Shown here one piece after another: positions 10,604 to 20,594 of a stretch of DNA of 64,000 bases (the stretch's first letter is position 1; each line of letters begins with the position of its first letter). Source of the stretch: an uncultured Verrucomicrobia subdivision 3 bacterium (lineage in GTDB: Bacteria > Verrucomicrobiota > Verrucomicrobiia > Limisphaerales > UBA11358). The stretch spans positions 1 through 64,000 of the forward strand of contig CAIXFY010000073.1 in assembly GCA_903918885.1 (NCBI GenBank), given 5' to 3'. Position numbers and translations under genes: made by a program. The notes below the pieces were generated by a model. That model was not told the origin of the DNA. It worked only from the letters and a program-made list of their open reading frames with translations, and did no database searches.

Positions 10604-11796
10604 GCTTTTGTTCCAAAATAAATTTCCCGAGCTGCTCGTTCGGCAATAGCCAGCCCTTCTTCGAGCGAATTTTCCAGCACTGTGATATGTCCCATCTTGC
10701 GCCCCGCGCCACTCATCATTTTTCCGTAGATGTGGACGCGTGCTCCCGTCATTCGCAACACCCGCTCCAGCCCTAGCGGTTGGCCGGGCGCTTTTTCCGT
10801 GCCAAGCAGGTTCACCATTACTGCCGTCGGCGCGAGCATCAATGGATTACCCAGCGGCCAGCCGAGCACGGCACGGACGTGGTTCTCGAACTGCGAACAG
10901 TCACACGCTTCGATGGTGTAATGGCCTGAATTGTGGACGCGCGGCGCAAGTTCGTTGACAGCTAGATTGCCATCCGCAGTCAAAAACATTTCAACCCCAA
11001 AGCTGCCAACACCGCCCACGGCTTCAACCGCTCGCTTGGCCAGCGCTGATGCACGCTTTGCTAAATCGTCGGGAATCGATGCCGGTGCCTTCACGATGTG
11101 GCAGACGTGATTCCGCTGAATCGTCTCAACAACCGGATAAACCGCCGTCGCGCCATCGCGTCCTCGCGTGACGATAACCGCGAGTTCTTTGACGAATGGA
11201 AAGAACGCCTCAATTAACAAATCATTCTTTCCACCACCGAGCGCTTGCCAGCCGGAGGGAACATCGGTTTCCGAGCGCAGCGTGAAATTTCCCTTGCCGT
11301 CGTAGCCGTTGCGGCGCGTTTTCAAAACCATCGGCCAGCCGAAATCTTTTGCGGCAGTCAAAATTTCTTCCGGCGAATTCACCGCGCGGAAATTCGGAAC
11401 GGCAAGTCCGGCGGCTTGCAGCGCGGATTTTTGTTTAAACTTGTCCTGGGTGATGGCGATGCACGCAGCCCCGGGAAAAACCTTGTGACCTTCCTTCTCC
11501 AAAACTTCGAGGGCGGCCGCGTCCACGAATTCATTTTCGAGCGTCACCACGTCGCAACTCTGGGCAAAGCGCCGTAGCGTGTCCTCGTCACTCCAGTCGC
11601 CGATGATGCAGTCCGGAGACAACCTGGCCGCCGGGCTGAATTCGTTTTGTTCCAAGACCACGACCTCGCAACCGAGCGGCAAGGCAGCAATCGCCGTCAT
11701 GCGCGCCAGCTGGCCGCCGCCGATGATGCCGAGCCGCACCGGGAAATTTTTCGGCGCGGCGATTTTTTGAATTTCAGAATCGTAAGTTTCGTGCAT
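10600..11796 (-). CDS. purK: N5-CAIR synthetase
   Basis: [15 protein letters not shown]-grasp core, [18 protein letters not shown]. Confidence 0.96.
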   Translation of the reverse strand: MHETYDSEIQKIAAPKNFPVRLGIIGGGQLARMTAIAALPLGCEVVVLEQNEFSPAARLSPDCIIGDWSDEDTLRRFAQSCDVVTLENEFVDAAALEVLEKEGHKVFPGAACIAITQDKFKQKSALQAAGLAVPNFRAVNSPEEILTAAKDFGWPMVLKTRRNGYDGKGNFTLRSETDVPSGWQALGGGKNDLLIEAFFPFVKELAVIVTRGRDGATAVYPVVETIQRNHVCHIVKAPASIPDDLAKRASALAKRAVEAVGGVGSFGVEMFLTADGNLAVNELAPRVHNSGHYTIEACDCSQFENHVRAVLGWPLGNPLMLAPTAVMVNLLGTEKAPGQPLGLERVLRMTGARVHIYGKMMSGAGRKMGHITVLENSLEEGLAIAERAAREIYFGTKA

Positions 11797-11804
11797 GGCA
11801 GATT

Positions 11805-14285
11805 TCAGATTGATTCGTCGGCAAAACGATTTCCGACGAAACGGTAAATTTTTTTGCCCGCGTCTTCCATCGCAAACAAGTTCACCCAGCCGTTTTCAAT
11901 CAACTCACGCACGCCCGGCTGTTTCGCGATGATGCGTTCGATGGCGCTGCGCTCGGCCTCTATGAAAACACTCAGCCGCAGCGGCTCGTGCATCCAGCGC
12001 GTGCCGTCGTGGACGGATTGCAGCGGTAGGCCGGACTGCAAATCGCCGCCGTTGCCCTGCCAAACGCCGAATGTGCCGACGACATTGTGCAACACCTTGT
12101 TCCCGCTGCCGAAGAGCCGGTTGTTCACCGTCGAGCCGTAGTATTGCAAATTAATCCAGCTCGCCACGACCATCGGCGCGACCATGATGAGTTCCAACGT
12201 GGATTTCTCCGGGTCGAGCTGCGCGTTGTAATTGTGCAGAAAGGTTCTGCCGCCGAGGCTCAAACCTTTCGTCCGCTCGCGTGGCGCGGCGATGAACGCG
12301 GCGTTGTTTGCCAAGCCCCATTCTGGCCGCACCTGCGCCCAATCGCGGCTGCGCGCAAAGACTTTTTCGTCCAACTCCGCTTCCGGCACATCGCCGAGGC
12401 CGAGCGACGCCGCGCGTTCGTGCCGCGATTTTTTGGACGCGGCGGCGAGCCAGATTTTGATTTTATCCAGTTCCGCCGACTGGCTCACAGAAAGAGCTTC
12501 ATCTTCGTAAATTAAAATCTCATCCGTGGTCGTGTTGTGCAAACCGGCGAGAAAAACCGTTTCGGCGGGAATATAAATTCCCTGTGATTTCAACCCTCCG
12601 CGAACCGCAGGCTGGTTCAAAATGTCCGCCGCGACGCGCGCGTTGGCGTCGCCGGCGTGACCGCCGCACGCGCCGCAATCCAACGCCGAGCCGTAGGGAT
12701 TATTCGCCGTCGCGCTGCCGTGACCGCAGATCAAAACCACTTTTGCAAAATCGGCCACCAGCCCCATATTTTTCAACGCGAACGCGGCCAGCGCAATTTG
12801 GTCGGCTGGCGCGATGCCCGTTTCCAAATCGTGACCGTGTGTTCCGTTGCAGCAAACTTCGCGTTCGATTTTCGGCGCAAACTTTCCGCCGCGCGCCGCG
12901 AAGGCGGATTCCGCCCCGCCCAGCGCAAGCGAATCCTGCGCGAGCTTCACGCCGAACCATAGCCCCGCCGTTTCGACGAACGAGAAGCACGAGATGGCAG
13001 AGGTCTTGAACGAGTTCCACGCGCCGTTGACGGTCTGGCGGAAGTTCATTTCCCGCAACAGCGCGGTCTCGCCGCCTGCCGCCGCACCACGCAGCGACTC
13101 GCGCACTTTGATTTTGGGCGTCAGCAGCACCGGGCATTGCGCGCCGCCGGTTGGCTGACCGAATTTCAAATACTCAATCGTCATGCCAAAAAATCCGGCG
13201 AAGCCGATGGTCTCGACCTCGTCCGACTGTGCCTCCAGCGACCGCCGGAAAATTTCCGACCGGACATCAATGCAGAAAACCGCCTGCAACGATTTTTGCC
13301 CGGGCGCGGCAGTTTTGGATGAATGATTTTTCAGGTTCGCGATCAATTCAGATTGGTAGCCGTGTTCCAAAGCCAGTTGCGCGACATAACGCGCGATTAA
13401 ATCTGGCACAACATTTTCGTTTTCCCGTTCCAGCTTGCCAAAAGTAGTTTTCCATGCGGATAAGTTTTTCTCGCCGCCAAACTGGTTCAGCAACGCGAAA
13501 TCATAGACGAGCCGGATAGCGAGTAGTTGCGCCAGCGAGTCGTCGGTTTGGCCGACCATGCTCTTTTCACGCACGAGAAACTTAACATAGCTGCTCCAGC
13601 CGGGAACGCTCATCAGTTGCCGATGCAGAAAATTCGGCTGCGAAGTTTCCGGCGCGCCGAGTATTTTGAGCGCACTCTGGATGAATTCAAAATGGTCGTC
13701 GGGCAGCGCGGCCACGAACTCGCGGAAATTTTTCAACCCGGTCATTTCGGCGTTGGCATCGAGTTGCGCGGCCTGTTTCCATGCAGCAAACAAACCGAGA
13801 TTCCGCCACGGCATCCGCCACGAGGACTGGCCCTGGTCAAAATAGGCCGAGCACCATTTGGAAATTTCCTCGACCACGAACGCCGCCCAATCGCTGCCGC
13901 TCTGCGCGTCCAGAAAATCGGCGAAAGTAAAAACGCGCGCCGCAGCGTTTTGTGTTGAGGAAGCCGCAAGTGCACTTTTCAGCGCGGCGAGATTGGCGAA
14001 ATTAATTTCCTCCGACAAATCCGCCGGCAGATTTTCCCCGGCCAGTTTGACCGCCGCTTGAAAATCCTTTTCCTGAATCCGTCCACTGGAAATCCGCGCA
14101 CGATAAAATTCCGCCGACTCCAGCATTTCTCCGTGGCCGACCTGTTGAATCAGTTTCGCCGCCGCGACAAAATGCCGGTCGCTCAAGCCGACAAACGGAT
14201 TCACCGCGACAAAATTCTTTAACGTCCACAACGGCGGAATCCGTTTGCATGCGGACTGGACTAGGTTTTTGATGGGTTCATTCAT
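11805..14285 (-). CDS. dabA: DabA-type inorganic carbon accumulation subunit (DUF2309 family)
   Basis: AVFCIDVRSE and CGHGSATANNPYGSALDCGACGG carbonic-anhydrase-like Zn motifs; true start MNEPIKNLVQ; the upstream part of the 1138-aa track ORF is dabB read in the wrong frame. Confidence 0.92.
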   Translation of the reverse strand: MNEPIKNLVQSACKRIPPLWTLKNFVAVNPFVGLSDRHFVAAAKLIQQVGHGEMLESAEFYRARISSGRIQEKDFQAAVKLAGENLPADLSEEINFANLAALKSALAASSTQNAAARVFTFADFLDAQSGSDWAAFVVEEISKWCSAYFDQGQSSWRMPWRNLGLFAAWKQAAQLDANAEMTGLKNFREFVAALPDDHFEFIQSALKILGAPETSQPNFLHRQLMSVPGWSSYVKFLVREKSMVGQTDDSLAQLLAIRLVYDFALLNQFGGEKNLSAWKTTFGKLERENENVVPDLIARYVAQLALEHGYQSELIANLKNHSSKTAAPGQKSLQAVFCIDVRSEIFRRSLEAQSDEVETIGFAGFFGMTIEYLKFGQPTGGAQCPVLLTPKIKVRESLRGAAAGGETALLREMNFRQTVNGAWNSFKTSAISCFSFVETAGLWFGVKLAQDSLALGGAESAFAARGGKFAPKIEREVCCNGTHGHDLETGIAPADQIALAAFALKNMGLVADFAKVVLICGHGSATANNPYGSALDCGACGGHAGDANARVAADILNQPAVRGGLKSQGIYIPAETVFLAGLHNTTTDEILIYEDEALSVSQSAELDKIKIWLAAASKKSRHERAASLGLGDVPEAELDEKVFARSRDWAQVRPEWGLANNAAFIAAPRERTKGLSLGGRTFLHNYNAQLDPEKSTLELIMVAPMVVASWINLQYYGSTVNNRLFGSGNKVLHNVVGTFGVWQGNGGDLQSGLPLQSVHDGTRWMHEPLRLSVFIEAERSAIERIIAKQPGVRELIENGWVNLFAMEDAGKKIYRFVGNRFADESI

Positions 14286-14290
14286 TGCGA

Positions 14291-15892
14291 TTATTTTTTT
14301 ATCGGCCAGACTGCTGCGACCAACCGGTTGGCGAGCGTGTTGAAATAAAATCCGTTGCGCGCGTGGACATAAATTGCCTGAAAAAACGGGCGGTTCGTCC
14401 ACGCAGGCAATTCCGTCTGCACGATCAGCACGAGCAAAAACAACGCGAGCAGTGTCGCGATCAAAACAATTCCCGGCCACGAGTTGAGTTGCGAATTGAC
14501 CCACTCGTTTTGTCCGATGAGCTGGCCGAAGATTTTGTGTAACGCAAAATATATGACGACGATGACGCCGCCGAAAATTCCGCCGAATACCGCGAGCTTG
14601 AGGTTGAGCGATTGGCTCCACAAATTCCAGAGCGCGTAGGCGAGCGCCATCGCGAAAGTGCAACCGAGTGTGAAGAGCGCGGGTTCGTGCCGGTAATCCA
14701 CGCCGAAAATCCACGCGCAACCGAGCGCGAGCGCGATGGCCGTGACGAACGCGGCGACAAGCGTGAGCGGATGCGCGTTGGGTTTTTCCGTTGGCGTCCA
14801 CGCGGATTTTGCCAGGCTCACGATGCTGCCGGACGACAGAAACGCGTGCGCCTTGTAAAGCGAATGCGCCACGAGGTGCAAAACCGCGAGGCCGAACGCA
14901 CCGAGGCCGCATTCGAGCATCATGAAACCCATTTGCGCGACAGTGGAAAACGCGAGCGACCGTTTCACGCTCGCGTGCGTGAGCATGACGAGCGACGCGA
15001 AGAGCGCCGTGAACGCGCCAAACAGCGCGAGAGTGGAGAGCGCCGCCGGCGAAAGCGTGACGAGCGGATTCAACCGGATGATGAGAAAGCCGCCGGCATT
15101 GATGATGCCCGCGTGCATCAGCGCGGACACGGGCGTCGGCGTTTCCATCGTGTCGGGCAACCAACTGTGAAACGGAAACTGCGCGGATTTCAACATAGCA
15201 CCCGCGACAAGCAGGAAACAAATGGCGTTGATTTCGAGACTGCCGGTGGTCGCGCCGGATTTGTGCAATTCATTTGCGGCGTTGAACAGAGCGGAGAAAT
15301 TCCAAGCGTGAAACGTGTCGTGAACCAAAATGATCACGGCGATCATGCAGGCATCACCGAGGCGGCTGATGATGAATTTTTTCCGAGCCGCGAGCACCGC
15401 GCCAGGACGGTTTGGATAAAACAGCAGCAGTTGGTGCAGGCATAGACTCGTCGCGCACCACGCCAGCGCGAACTGAACGAGGTTGCCGGAAATCACGATG
15501 GCTAGCACCGAGCCGCCGGTGAGGCACAGCCATTTGGTGAAGCGTCCCTGCGCCGCGTCGCCCGCGAGATAGTTGACGGAGTAACGTGCAATGACCGCGA
15601 TCAAAAAGGAAACCAGCACCAGCAGCACGGCGGACAAGTTGTCGAAATAGATTCCCAGATGAAAATCGCCGGCGATTGGCAATTCCACGTCCGCAGCGCC
15701 GTTCAAAAGTAATCTAGCGGTGGCCAGCAATGCGAAAGCAAAGGCGGCAAGCGAAATGATGGCGCCCGCCTGGGCAGTGCGGATTCCATTTTGCCTGAGT
15801 AATGATTCGGGCAGGAAGCCGAAGGTAATCAGCGCAAACGAGCCGCTGGCTGCGAGCGTGGCGGTCAGAATTTGATGAATTGTGTTGGTCAT
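14291..15892 (-). CDS. dabB: DabB-type, NuoL/MrpA-like proton-conducting membrane subunit
   Basis: proton-conducting transporter motifs (FPFHSWLPDTMETPTPVSALMHAGIINAGGFL) directly upstream of dabA. Confidence 0.92.
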   Translation of the reverse strand: MTNTIHQILTATLAASGSFALITFGFLPESLLRQNGIRTAQAGAIISLAAFAFALLATARLLLNGAADVELPIAGDFHLGIYFDNLSAVLLVLVSFLIAVIARYSVNYLAGDAAQGRFTKWLCLTGGSVLAIVISGNLVQFALAWCATSLCLHQLLLFYPNRPGAVLAARKKFIISRLGDACMIAVIILVHDTFHAWNFSALFNAANELHKSGATTGSLEINAICFLLVAGAMLKSAQFPFHSWLPDTMETPTPVSALMHAGIINAGGFLIIRLNPLVTLSPAALSTLALFGAFTALFASLVMLTHASVKRSLAFSTVAQMGFMMLECGLGAFGLAVLHLVAHSLYKAHAFLSSGSIVSLAKSAWTPTEKPNAHPLTLVAAFVTAIALALGCAWIFGVDYRHEPALFTLGCTFAMALAYALWNLWSQSLNLKLAVFGGIFGGVIVVIYFALHKIFGQLIGQNEWVNSQLNSWPGIVLIATLLALFLLVLIVQTELPAWTNRPFFQAIYVHARNGFYFNTLANRLVAAVWPIKK

Positions 15893-15945
15893 TGTGTCTA
15901 GTTACAACGTTAAAAGTTTAACTATCTTTTCGAATTCGTAAAAAT

Positions 15946-15980
15946 AGATTGTTTATATCATGTTAATCGCTTATTCCGAT
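15946..15980. promoter_or_regulatory. candidate operator, copy A: AGATTGTT-N19-ATTCCGAT
   Basis: matches copy B at 20557-20591 with identical spacing; contains ATCGC-N5-CCGAT; sits upstream of dabB. Confidence 0.5.
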
Positions 15981-16296
15981 GATAGATGATTGTTTCGAGA
16001 ATGTTTTAGCACGCCAACACACGTCAGAATTTCGGCTTTCTACGCTGAGTTTTATGACATGGACGCGAGATGGCTTTACCGCCTCGAGCTAATGGGGGGG
16101 GGATACACTGGTTTCAGAGTCATAATTTATTTGGGTAAATAAAATCAGAATGAGACTTCGACAAAACGCCTGAATCGCTTATTATATTGGGGCATCCCAG
16201 TATCCAAGAATGTTAGATATAAAATCGAAATTTCCAAACCCTGCATCGCTGACTGAGACGACGAACGGTGTAGGCGACTGCGGCTTGTGAACTCAA

Positions 16297-19200
16297 ATGA
16301 AATCCTGTGCAGGTAAAATAATTTTAATTGCAGCTTTGGCCTTTGCTGTTGGCCACGTTCGAGCCGCTTCGATTTCCAATGTGACGTTTACGAACGTCGC
16401 GGACAGCTCACCCCCTACCAACAATCTTACGGCGGTTGGCACGCAGGATTGGGAGATTTACTCGGACAACACCCCACCAACGACCTACGACCATAAGTTT
16501 GGCGGCAAAAGCATCGCCATGAGCGCTCCGGTAACGGCCTTGCCTGCCATATTTGAAGTGCTTGGTTCGGCCACCGTCCGGTCAAAAACGGCGTTCACTT
16601 GGACGGACGGAACGACGACTGGCGTCGTGACCGCGAACAACGTGGATGACTGCGGTTTCAAATATAGTGGCACCAATGCCACCGTAGGCTACGGAACGAA
16701 TTACGAAACCATAATCTTCGTTCCCGGCGACACCAACCCGCACACGATTCATCTTTATGGCTATTTTGCGAATAATGTAAACGGTTCTTTGCAGTTCACG
16801 GCTTCGCTTGCCGGGGCAACCACGAGCGTCACCAATCCGCCCACTGTGCTGGGCGATTTTGATTACAGCCTCACATTTCAGGCGGATCATGGCAGCGATG
16901 CGCTGGCGGTCGTTTTCACCTTTCAGAAGACAAACACCAGCACAAGCATCATGGCTGCGGCAGTTCAGGCGGCGGCCATGAGCGGGACGCCACCGGGGGT
17001 GCCGGTGGTGAACTGGCGAGTAGTGCCAGAAGATACGAATTACCCGACGAGCGAGGTCATTGTGGCGGGGGTGGCGATTGGCGACCCGAATTTTCAGAAT
17101 CCGCTGCCGTCAAATCCCTCGAATCAGGATTGCACGGCGACTTTTCAGGAAGCGATTGACCTGATGTCGGCGGCGGGCGGCGGCACGGTGTTTGTGCCAC
17201 CGGGACATTATATGTTCACGAACAGTCTGACGCTGGACGACGGCGTGATTTTGCGTGGGCGATGGGAATTACCAGGCTCGAATCAGCCGGTGGTGGGAAC
17301 AATTTTAGACATTTATGCCACGAACGCGGCGGCGTTTATTACCGGCTCGGGAGCGGAATGCGGTGTGCGCGATCTGGCGTTCTGGTATCCGCAGCAGAAC
17401 GCGACGAACCAGGTGCCCTATCCCTACACGCTCGTGAATCCTAATGGCGGGCTGCAAACCATTGAAAACATCACGCTGGTCAATTCCTATCTCGGACTCA
17501 ATCTTTATAAATGCTCTTTTGAATGTGTGCGGGGCGTGTATGGCACAGCGCTGACGACGGGAGTTTTTATTGATGCGGGCCATGCGGTGCCGCGTTTCGA
17601 TGACATCCATTTCTCACCGGATTACTGGGCGTGGTCGAAGTTGACGAACGCGCCGACGAATAGCATTGCCAAGGCGGCTCTGGCGGCCTTCATGCTGACC
17701 AATGGCATCGGCGTGGATATGCGGGAAGTGGACGGCACCTATGTGCAAAACATTACCATTTCCGGCTACAACTACGGCATCCGGTTTGCGCGCGGAGCGA
17801 GCGGCGATAACGCAGGTGGCCCGGAATTTTTCAACGTGCTGGTAACCAACTGCACCGAGGCGTTACGGTTTGATTCGACCAAGGGATTGCAAGCGTTTGG
17901 TTGCACGTTTATCGGCACGACGAACGGCTATGGGATTCACCGGTTAGCCGACCGGGGTGGAGATTTTTTCAACTGCACTATTTCGGGTGGTGCCGCTGCG
18001 TTGCTAGGCGATTCTACTAACGCCGCCATATATGTCATGAACCTACAGAGTTGCCTACTCACCGGGGTGGTCAACATCGGAGGGAACAATGCGGCGTTGC
18101 AATTGATCAGTTCATCGTTCACCGGCACTGGCACCAACGTCATCCTCAATCCCGGGGTCAATCAGGCTTTGATTTGCGGCGGCACGAATACTGGATCGGC
18201 GAATGTGTTGAACAACAGCGGCGCCGGTGCTGGGCAGGTATTGATTACGAATGGTCTGCCGCTGACGCCGCTACCCTATTTTCCGACGAGCTATCCCAAG
18301 ACGCGTAAGCCGGACAAGGTGGCGTTGTTCAACGTGACGAGCACGAATTTTGCGGGCGGCGCCAAGGGGAACGGCGTGACGAATGACACGGCGGCCATTC
18401 AGGCGGCAATTTTCGCCGCGCAAACGAACGGCGGCGGAATTGTGTTTTTCCCCGCTGGAACGTATCTGGTGACTTCGAACCTGATGGTGACCAATGGCGT
18501 GGAATTGCGCGGCATCTTTGGTGGTCGGCATGGGAACGGCAATCTGGGGAGCTTGTTGGAAATCAATGTGGGCGCGGGTAGTTCCAACGGCACGCCATTC
18601 ATCACGCTGGGCGACCGCTGCGGCATCCGAGGGATGAACTTCGATTATCCGAATCAGAACTGGCAATTGGGAACGCAGATTCCTTATCCGTATATGATCC
18701 GGTGTCAGGGAGTGACGAATTACGTGGTGGATTGCTGCGTTGGCGATGTCTATCAGGGAGTGGACTTGAACGGCGCGAAGACGGCGCTGGTGGATTATTG
18801 TTTTTTTGGTGGACTGGTCAACACCTACATCGCTCGAAACGGAGCGACGGACTGCCTGATCCAGAATTCCCATATCAAACCGCTGCAATGGTGGCTGAAC
18901 GCCAATGCCCCGCCAACCGGGGACTATCCGGCCAGCGTCATCGCCAGCACCGAGAACACCTTCATTGCGGCGGACTGCACGAACCTGACGATTTATTCCA
19001 TCTTCAACCATGCGGCGCACACCCTGTTCACGCTGCGCGGCGGAACGGGACAGGCGCTGATGCTTGGCGGCGAGGAATTGCAACGCGGTTATGTGCTCGA
19101 ATCAAATGCCCCGGCAGCGGCGGGAACATATAATTTCATCGGTTGCGGCGCGAACGTGAGTCAATTGGGAGATCAAAAGGGCTGCTACGGCTTTTGGTTG

Positions 19201-20499
19201 CAGACCAACTTCACCGGCACGGTGTCGCCGGTGTCCACCGGCATTTCTGATGCCACGGCGGACTACGATGTGCGGGTGGACAATGCGGCCGCCCGATTTG
19301 TGGCCAATGACATTAGCTTTGGCCAAGGACGCGGCATCTGCAATATCCGAGCTGCCGGCCAAGTGCAAATCAACAACGCAAGCCTGAATGAGTTGTTCAG
19401 TCTGGATGTGCCCGCCGGCGGATCGTTTACCGCTTCGCAATCCATCATGCCCCCAATGCCCTATGTCTCGCAGGCCGGGATTTTGGGCTATACAAATTGC
19501 ATCATCAACAACAGTTTTATCGCAGCCGATATGAATGAAACGCCTTATCGTCCGGTGGGGATGACGGTGGTGACGAACAATCTAGTGCCGATTTTGGTGG
19601 ATGTATTTCCAACGTTGGGGCAGACCCGGGATCCGACGGTGAGAGACTTGATCGGTTGGCATTTGGCGAGCGGGAGTAATTTTAATTTTCATGTGACCAG
19701 TCCGGGTTATGCCAACGGTGCCAGAACCAACGTGACCATTGGCATGTATTACTTGGAAGACACGGACGGCAGCATCACCGTGACCTATGACAGCACGAAC
19801 GGGCCGAAGCCCGGTGCCACCTATCTGCTGGCTGCAGCGAATGCGAGATGGACTAGCCAAAGTTTCTCGGTCACAGACGCGCGATTTTCTGGAACGAACG
19901 GCGTGGACATCAGCATCACCGCGAGCAACTGCGACCCGGTGTTCCTTTATGTTTATGTTCAATCCAGCTATCTCGGATTACCGCCGCAGTTGGTGACGCC
20001 GCCGGTGGCGCAATTCACTGGCACGCCGACCAACGGGACGCGGCCGCTGGCAGTGACGTTCACAGATAATTCCACCGGGAGCATCACCAATTTGCTCTGG
20101 AACTTTGGGGATAGCCAAACCACGAACACGATTGGCGGCGCGGTGGTGTCGCATAGTTACACCAATGCGGGCAGTTACACGGTGAGTTTGGTGGCCAGCG
20201 GTTCGGCTGGCAGCAGCACGAACACCAAGACCAGTTATATCACCGTGAACGTGCCAGCCTCGCCAAACATCGGCAGCATTAGTGTGAGTGGCAACACGAA
20301 CGTGGTGTTGACGGGCACGGGTGGTCCGACGAACGGCACATATTATTACTGGGTGCGGAGTTCAACCAACCTCACCCTGCCGTTGATCAACTGGAGTATG
20401 GTTTCGACGAACCTGTTCAATGCCGACGGCAGCTTCAGCAATGCGCTGCCCTTGAATCCAGGCAGCCCGCAGCAGTTCTACCGACTGCAACTGCCGTGA
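16297..20499 (+). CDS. giant secreted protein: two pectate-lyase-like beta-helix regions plus a PKD domain
   Basis: signal peptide; ATFQEAIDLMSAAGGGTVFVPPGHY and AAIQAAIFAAQTNGGGIVFFPAGTY; PKD repeat LWNFGDSQTTNT...VSHSYTNAGSYTVSL. Confidence 0.8.
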   Translation: MKSCAGKIILIAALAFAVGHVRAASISNVTFTNVADSSPPTNNLTAVGTQDWEIYSDNTPPTTYDHKFGGKSIAMSAPVTALPAIFEVLGSATVRSKTAFTWTDGTTTGVVTANNVDDCGFKYSGTNATVGYGTNYETIIFVPGDTNPHTIHLYGYFANNVNGSLQFTASLAGATTSVTNPPTVLGDFDYSLTFQADHGSDALAVVFTFQKTNTSTSIMAAAVQAAAMSGTPPGVPVVNWRVVPEDTNYPTSEVIVAGVAIGDPNFQNPLPSNPSNQDCTATFQEAIDLMSAAGGGTVFVPPGHYMFTNSLTLDDGVILRGRWELPGSNQPVVGTILDIYATNAAAFITGSGAECGVRDLAFWYPQQNATNQVPYPYTLVNPNGGLQTIENITLVNSYLGLNLYKCSFECVRGVYGTALTTGVFIDAGHAVPRFDDIHFSPDYWAWSKLTNAPTNSIAKAALAAFMLTNGIGVDMREVDGTYVQNITISGYNYGIRFARGASGDNAGGPEFFNVLVTNCTEALRFDSTKGLQAFGCTFIGTTNGYGIHRLADRGGDFFNCTISGGAAALLGDSTNAAIYVMNLQSCLLTGVVNIGGNNAALQLISSSFTGTGTNVILNPGVNQALICGGTNTGSANVLNNSGAGAGQVLITNGLPLTPLPYFPTSYPKTRKPDKVALFNVTSTNFAGGAKGNGVTNDTAAIQAAIFAAQTNGGGIVFFPAGTYLVTSNLMVTNGVELRGIFGGRHGNGNLGSLLEINVGAGSSNGTPFITLGDRCGIRGMNFDYPNQNWQLGTQIPYPYMIRCQGVTNYVVDCCVGDVYQGVDLNGAKTALVDYCFFGGLVNTYIARNGATDCLIQNSHIKPLQWWLNANAPPTGDYPASVIASTENTFIAADCTNLTIYSIFNHAAHTLFTLRGGTGQALMLGGEELQRGYVLESNAPAAAGTYNFIGCGANVSQLGDQKGCYGFWLQTNFTGTVSPVSTGISDATADYDVRVDNAAARFVANDISFGQGRGICNIRAAGQVQINNASLNELFSLDVPAGGSFTASQSIMPPMPYVSQAGILGYTNCIINNSFIAADMNETPYRPVGMTVVTNNLVPILVDVFPTLGQTRDPTVRDLIGWHLASGSNFNFHVTSPGYANGARTNVTIGMYYLEDTDGSITVTYDSTNGPKPGATYLLAAANARWTSQSFSVTDARFSGTNGVDISITASNCDPVFLYVYVQSSYLGLPPQLVTPPVAQFTGTPTNGTRPLAVTFTDNSTGSITNLLWNFGDSQTTNTIGGAVVSHSYTNAGSYTVSLVASGSAGSSTNTKTSYITVNVPASPNIGSISVSGNTNVVLTGTGGPTNGTYYYWVRSSTNLTLPLINWSMVSTNLFNADGSFSNALPLNPGSPQQFYRLQLP

Positions 20500-20556
20500 A
20501 TCAATTTTAGTCCAAACCGCGTAATTAAAACCGACTCACACATATTTCGAAAAATT

Positions 20557-20591
20557 AGATTGTTGTTAATTATTTTATCGGCTATTCCGAT
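20557..20591. promoter_or_regulatory. candidate operator, copy B: AGATTGTT-N19-ATTCCGAT
   Basis: contains perfect ATCGG-CTATT-CCGAT inverted repeat; ends 3 nt before the LysR start codon. Confidence 0.5.
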
Positions 20592-20594
20592 ATT

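Noticed and set aside
14286-15221. N-terminal extension of the 1138-aa DabA track ORF
   Set aside because: Out-of-frame reading of dabB; the conserved DabA sequence starts at MNEPIKNL (14285)
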